This document shows positions 32,916-36,655 of a DNA stretch of 36,655 nucleotides, piece after piece. The position numbers were made by a program, and so were the translations under genes. The DNA comes from Faecalicatena faecalis (GTDB lineage Bacteria > Bacillota > Clostridia > Lachnospirales > Lachnospiraceae): assembly GCF_012524165.2 (NCBI RefSeq), contig NZ_JABACJ020000033.1, positions 1 through 36,655 of the forward strand, written 5' to 3'. Position 1 is the first letter of the stretch. Every line of letters starts with the position of its first letter. A model generated the notes under the pieces. That model was not told the origin of the DNA. It saw only the letters and a list, made by a program, of their open reading frames with translations, and did not search any database.

Positions 32916-34331
32916 ATGGCAGAGATCGAAAAGAAACCAGTTAAAATAACAGAAACCATTCTGCGAGATGCTCATCAGTCTCTGATTGCCACAAGAATGA
33001 CAACAGAGCAGATGCTGCCGATCGTAGATAAGATGGATAAAGTCGGATACCATGCAGTAGAGTGCTGGGGAGGTGCAACATTTGATGCTTCCTTACGTTT
33101 CCTGCACGAAGATCCATGGGACAGACTTCGTAAGTTCCGTGATGGATTCAAGAATACCAAGCTGCAGATGTTATTCCGTGGACAGAATATCCTGGGATAC
33201 CGTCCATATGCAGATGATGTGGTAGAATACTTTGTACAGAAGTCAGCAGCGAACGGAATCGATATCATCCGTATCTTCGACTGTATGAATGATATCCGTA
33301 ACCTGCAGACAGCAGTTACAGCAGCGAATAAAGAAAAAGCACATGCTCAGGTAGCAATGTCCTATACTCTTGGTGATGCATATACATTAGAGTACTGGAT
33401 GGACCTTGCTAAGAGAATCGAAGACATGGGTGCGAATTCTATCTGCGTAAAGGATATGGCAGGACTTCTTGTTCCATATCAGGCAACAGAGCTTGTGACA
33501 GCATTAAAAGAGGCTGTCAGCATCCCGATCGAGATGCATACACACTATACATCTGGTGTGGGCGGAATGACTTACCTCAAGTCTGTAGAGGCAGGGGCAG
33601 ATATCATTGATACTGCAATGTCACCATTTGCAATGGGAACCTCACAGCCAGCAACAGAGGTTATGGTCGAGACCTTCAAGGGCACACCATACGACACAGG
33701 CCTGGATCAGAATCTGCTTGCAGAGATCGCTGATTACTTCAGACCGATCAGAGACGAAGCTCTTGAGAGCGGTCTTCTGAATCCGAAGAACATGGGCGTT
33801 AACATCAAGACACTTCTGTACCAGGTACCAGGAGGAATGCTCTCCAACCTGACAAACCAGTTAAAAGAGCAGGGAGCAGAAGACAAGTTCTACGAAGTGC
33901 TTGAAGAAGTACCGCGTGTACGTAAAGACCTTGGTGAGCCGCCGCTCGTTACTCCGTCATCCCAGATCGTTGGAACACAGGCTGTATTCAATGTCCTGAT
34001 GGGCGAGCGCTACAAGATGGCAACAAAGGAGACAAAGGACGTACTGTCAGGAAAATACGGCGCAACAGCAAAACCGTTCAATCCAGAAGTACAGAAGAAA
34101 GTAATCGGAGAAAATGCAGAAGTTATCACATGCCGTCCTGCAGATCTGATTCCGAACGAATTAGATACTCTGCGTAAGGAATGTGAGCAGTGGATCCAGC
34201 AGGATGAAGATGTCCTGACTTATGCACTGTTCCCACAGGTAGCAACAGATTACTTCAAATACAGACAGGCTCAGCAGACAAAAGTAGATGCAAAAGTAGC
34301 AGATACTGAGGATGGAGCTTATCCGGTATAA
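32916..34331 (+). CDS. oadA: Oxaloacetate decarboxylase alpha / 5S-type carboxyltransferase without biotin domain
   Basis: A 471-residue TIM-barrel carboxyltransferase of the pyruvate carboxylase/OadA/5S family, moving CO2 between oxaloacetate or pyruvate and biotin. Conserved residues are D18 in TILRDAHQSLIATR, K179 in CVKDMAG (the carbamylated lysine) and H208/H210 in MHTHYTSG, which bind the metal. The C-terminal conserved domain (about 300-440) is present, but the biotin-carrier domain found in many OadA proteins is absent; the separate carrier at 31361 must supply it. ATG 32916 is chosen because GGAGG (32903-32907) is eight bases upstream; the ATG at 32901 overlaps that site. It is the last gene of the operon, 17 bases after oadB, and is followed by a terminator. 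Confidence 0.93.
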   Translation: MAEIEKKPVKITETILRDAHQSLIATRMTTEQMLPIVDKMDKVGYHAVECWGGATFDASLRFLHEDPWDRLRKFRDGFKNTKLQMLFRGQNILGYRPYADDVVEYFVQKSAANGIDIIRIFDCMNDIRNLQTAVTAANKEKAHAQVAMSYTLGDAYTLEYWMDLAKRIEDMGANSICVKDMAGLLVPYQATELVTALKEAVSIPIEMHTHYTSGVGGMTYLKSVEAGADIIDTAMSPFAMGTSQPATEVMVETFKGTPYDTGLDQNLLAEIADYFRPIRDEALESGLLNPKNMGVNIKTLLYQVPGGMLSNLTNQLKEQGAEDKFYEVLEEVPRVRKDLGEPPLVTPSSQIVGTQAVFNVLMGERYKMATKETKDVLSGKYGATAKPFNPEVQKKVIGENAEVITCRPADLIPNELDTLRKECEQWIQQDEDVLTYALFPQVATDYFKYRQAQQTKVDAKVADTEDGAYPV

Positions 34332-34432
34332 TAACATAAGAAGTTAGCTTATGAATGGATGAAACGGACGCATTTTGAAAGAAGGAGAAGAGCATCTTGG
34401 ATTCTGTAGATGCGTTCTGATCATTCCGAATT

Positions 34433-34485
34433 AAAAGACAGAGAAAATGAGAGACGCAATGTCCACATTTCCTCTGTCTTTTTTT
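34433..34485 (+). terminator. Terminator of the decarboxylase operon
   Basis: AAAAGACAGAG (34433-34443) pairs with CTCTGTCTTTT (34472-34482), followed by more T residues. Confidence 0.85.
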
Positions 34486-34570
34486 GAAGAAATGTGAAAC
34501 TCCACCTTTTGCCGCCTTACGGGCATCTCTAAAAATCCATTAAAATTTTCTCACTCTCTTCCTTATTTTG

Positions 34571-34579
34571 TGCTATAAT
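34571..34579 (+). promoter_or_regulatory. Extended -10 promoter for aminopeptidase P
   Basis: TGC-TATAAT (34571-34579) is a perfect extended -10 element. The -35 region at 17 bases is poor, as is usual for this promoter class. Confidence 0.65.
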
Positions 34580-34608
34580 ATCCCTATGAATGTAAAGGAG
34601 GTTTTTTC

Positions 34609-36396
34609 ATGAAAGTTACAGAGAGAGTTGAAAGACTCCGTCAGTTGATGGAGGAAAAGGGCATTGACGTATATGTTGTGCCGACCGCTGACTACCACCA
34701 GAGTGAATACGTTGGGGAACACTTTAAGGTGAGAGCGTTTATGACAGGATTTACCGGATCGGCAGGAACTGCAGTGTTCACGAAGGATGAAGCTGGAATG
34801 TGGACAGATGGAAGATACTTTATCCAGGCTGCTCAGGAGATGGATGGAACTGGTGTGACACTCCGCAAGATGGGTGAGCCAGGAGTTCCTACAGTTGAAG
34901 AGTATTTAAAAGAAGCTCTTCCTGAGAACGGTGTGATCGGATTTGATGGTCGTACGGTCGGTGTTGATGAGGGACAGGCTTATGCTGATATCGCCGCTGT
35001 GAAGGGCGGAAGCGTTGTTTATGATTGTGACCTTGTAGATGCTATTTGGGAAGACAGACCGCCGCTGTCAGAGAAGCCGGCATTTTTGCTGGATGTGAAG
35101 TACGCAGGTGAGACAGTTGCTTCTAAGCTGGAGCGTGTCAGAGCCGCTATGAAGGAGGCAGGTGCGAATGTACATGTCATCACAAGCCTTGATGATACAG
35201 GCTGGCTTCTGAATGTAAGAGGAGATGACGTAGAGTACTTCCCGTTATTACTTTCTTATACGATCGTGAAGATGGATTCTGTAGAGCTTTATGCAGATGA
35301 ACGGAAGTTCAATGATGAAATTAAAGCAGAATTCGAGAAAAACAATGTTCGTATACATGCATACAATGATGTTTATGAGGCTGTGAAAGCATTTGGTGAA
35401 GATGACGTTGTCATGATCGACCCAAGAAGATTGAATTATGCATTGTATAACAACATTCCTGAGAGCGTAAAGACTGTGAAGCAGGAGAATCCAACAGTTC
35501 TTATGAAGGCAATCAAGAATGATGTTGAAGTTGAGAACATCAAAAAAGCACATATCAAAGATGGTGTTGCACATACGAAGTTCATGTACTGGTTGAAGAA
35601 GAATGTAGGTAAGATGGAGATCACAGAGTTGAGCGCATCTGATAAGCTGGAAGAGCTCCGTGCAGAGCAGGAGAATTTCCTGTGGCCAAGCTTTGAGCCA
35701 ATCTGCGCATTCAAAGAGCATGGCGCGATTGTTCATTATACCTCTTCACCAGAGACTAATGTAGAATTAAAAGAAGGTTCCTTATTCCTGACAGATACAG
35801 GAGCACATTTCTATGAAGGTTCTACAGATATTACTCGTACTGTAGCATTTGGTGAAGTCAGCCAGATCGAAAAAGATCATTTCACGGCAGTTGCTGTCAG
35901 CATGCTGAACCTTGCAGATGTGAAGTTCATGTACGGCTGTACAGGAATGAACCTGGACTATGTTGCTAGAGAGCCATTCTGGAGACAGAATCTTAACTTT
36001 AACCATGGAACAGGACATGGCGTAGGCTACCTTGGAAATATCCACGAGCCGCCGACAGGTTTCCGCTGGCAGTTCCGCCCGAATGAAGTACATCCATTTG
36101 AGGCGAATATGGTCATCACAGATGAGCCGGGCATTTATATAGAAGGTTCCCATGGTATCCGTACAGAGAATGAGCTGCTGGTATGCAAGGGAGAAAAGAA
36201 TGAATATGGTCAGTTCATGTACTTTGAACCGATCACATTTGTACCGATCGACCTGGATGCCATCAATCCTGATTTGATGACAGAGAAAGAGAAGAAGCTT
36301 CTGAATGATTACCATAAGAAGGTCTATGAGCTCATTGCACCACATCTGAACGAAGAAGAGCAGGAGTGGCTGAAAGAGTACACAAGAGAGATTTAA
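34609..36396 (+). CDS. Xaa-Pro aminopeptidase (aminopeptidase P, M24B)
   Basis: A 595-residue three-domain aminopeptidase P of the long, eukaryote-like form. It removes N-terminal residues that precede proline, helping use proline-rich peptides such as those brought in by the nearby peptide transporter (inference). Two creatinase-like N-terminal domains (YHQSEYVGEHFKVRAFMTGFTGSAG, then a second repeat at about 155-300) precede the pita-bread catalytic domain. Metal ligands are D396 and D407 (TDTGAHFYEGSTDITRT), H470 (NHGTGHGVG), E506 (DEPGIY) and E520 (RTENELLV). AAAGGAGG precedes ATG 34609. It is a single-gene unit with a strong terminator. Confidence 0.95.
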   Translation: MKVTERVERLRQLMEEKGIDVYVVPTADYHQSEYVGEHFKVRAFMTGFTGSAGTAVFTKDEAGMWTDGRYFIQAAQEMDGTGVTLRKMGEPGVPTVEEYLKEALPENGVIGFDGRTVGVDEGQAYADIAAVKGGSVVYDCDLVDAIWEDRPPLSEKPAFLLDVKYAGETVASKLERVRAAMKEAGANVHVITSLDDTGWLLNVRGDDVEYFPLLLSYTIVKMDSVELYADERKFNDEIKAEFEKNNVRIHAYNDVYEAVKAFGEDDVVMIDPRRLNYALYNNIPESVKTVKQENPTVLMKAIKNDVEVENIKKAHIKDGVAHTKFMYWLKKNVGKMEITELSASDKLEELRAEQENFLWPSFEPICAFKEHGAIVHYTSSPETNVELKEGSLFLTDTGAHFYEGSTDITRTVAFGEVSQIEKDHFTAVAVSMLNLADVKFMYGCTGMNLDYVAREPFWRQNLNFNHGTGHGVGYLGNIHEPPTGFRWQFRPNEVHPFEANMVITDEPGIYIEGSHGIRTENELLVCKGEKNEYGQFMYFEPITFVPIDLDAINPDLMTEKEKKLLNDYHKKVYELIAPHLNEEEQEWLKEYTREI

Positions 36397-36424
36397 AAGC
36401 GAACAGATTTCCATGATAGATGAG

Positions 36425-36464
36425 GGCCGGATTTTACGGGATATCAACCGTAAAATCCGGCCTT
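36425..36464 (+). terminator. Terminator after aminopeptidase P
   Basis: GGCCGGATTTTACGG (36425-36439) and CCGTAAAATCCGGCC (36448-36462) form a perfect 15-base-pair stem with an eight-base loop, followed by TTGTCTTATTTCTT. Confidence 0.9.
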
Positions 36465-36523
36465 GTCTTATTTCTTATTTATGAATTTTGAAGTTTTAGC
36501 ATTCATAGGCTGCATATTCTGAC

Positions 36524-36552
36524 TTGAAATCGAAAAGCCGGTATTGTATAAT
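36524..36552 (+). promoter_or_regulatory. Near-consensus promoter at the right edge
   Basis: TTGAAA (36524-36529), 17 bases, TATAAT (36547-36552). It would start RNA near 36559, immediately before the hairpin below. No coding sequence follows within the window. Confidence 0.8.
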
Positions 36553-36561
36553 CCCGTCTTT

Positions 36562-36636
36562 GACACATGTGGGAACATATAAGTGCCACAACCCCTTGAA
36601 AATACTGGGGCTGTGGCACTTCGTGTCTCATATGTG
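36562..36636 (+). ncRNA. Large hairpin immediately downstream of a strong promoter; small RNA or gene leader
   Basis: AAGTGCCACA (36581-36590) pairs with TGTGGCACTT (36612-36621), and CCCC (36592-36595) with GGGG (36607-36610), separated by an A/C bulge, with an 11-base loop. Outside it GACAC (36562-36566) can pair with GTGTC (36623-36627), or CACAT (36564-36568) with ATGTG (36632-36636), giving two alternative outer stems. No T tract follows, so it is not a plain terminator. I do not recognise the family. Confidence 0.45.
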
Positions 36637-36655
36637 AAATATAGTAATGTTTTAT

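Overview
The window looks like chromosomal DNA of an anaerobic, fermentative, low-to-mid GC Firmicute, most likely a member of the Clostridia close to Lachnospiraceae. Supporting signs are the strong AGGAGG-type ribosome binding sites, an iron-sulfur L-serine dehydratase split into two subunits, a rubrerythrin-linked [FeFe] hydrogenase, a sodium-pumping biotin decarboxylase operon, MurT/GatD lipid II amidation and two S11 D,D-carboxypeptidases. I see no rRNA, tRNA, CRISPR array, prophage or complete insertion sequence. The genus call is inference from gene content only.

Layout. Positions 1-120 hold a compact set of GC-rich hairpins that may be the right end of a transposon or another structured RNA running in from the left. 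sdaAB-sdaAA (230-1766) deaminate serine to pyruvate. At 1842-1971 a yybP-ykoY (Mn2+) riboswitch with its terminator precedes a P2-type Mn/Ca ATPase (2040-4661). An APC amino acid permease (4842-6260, minus) and an FtsH protease (6574-8424) follow. murT-gatD (minus, 8493-10609) is divergent from a second, CtpE-like P-type ATPase (10906-13341). A J-domain protein and a 59-residue small protein lie on the minus strand (13456-14511).

From 14768 to 24967 everything is on the plus strand: a FliB-like Cys-rich protein, a C39-type peptidase, a D,D-carboxypeptidase, deoC plus an overlapping membrane-anchored phosphoesterase, scpA-scpB (chromosome condensation), a second D,D-carboxypeptidase, and a leuA whose C-terminus carries an AraC-type DNA-binding domain. 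A POT-family peptide transporter lies on the minus strand (25073-26416).

The last 10 kb is the energy-metabolism part. A single polypeptide (26762-28900) joins a [FeFe] hydrogenase to rubredoxin, rubrerythrin and rubredoxin modules, which suggests hydrogen-linked peroxide reduction. A five-gene operon (29104-34331) then encodes a 12S-like acyl-CoA carboxyltransferase, a lipoprotein form of the OadG gamma subunit, a biotin carrier, the OadB sodium-pump subunit and a 5S/OadA-like carboxyltransferase. That combines the parts of a transcarboxylase with those of a sodium-pumping decarboxylase. An aminopeptidase P (34609-36396) follows. At the right edge a near-consensus promoter fires into a large hairpin with no gene yet visible.

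The observations most worth following are the LeuA-AraC fusion, the hydrogenase-rubrerythrin fusion with an internal start signal at its junction, the hybrid carboxyltransferase/sodium-pump operon, and the two structured edge elements.
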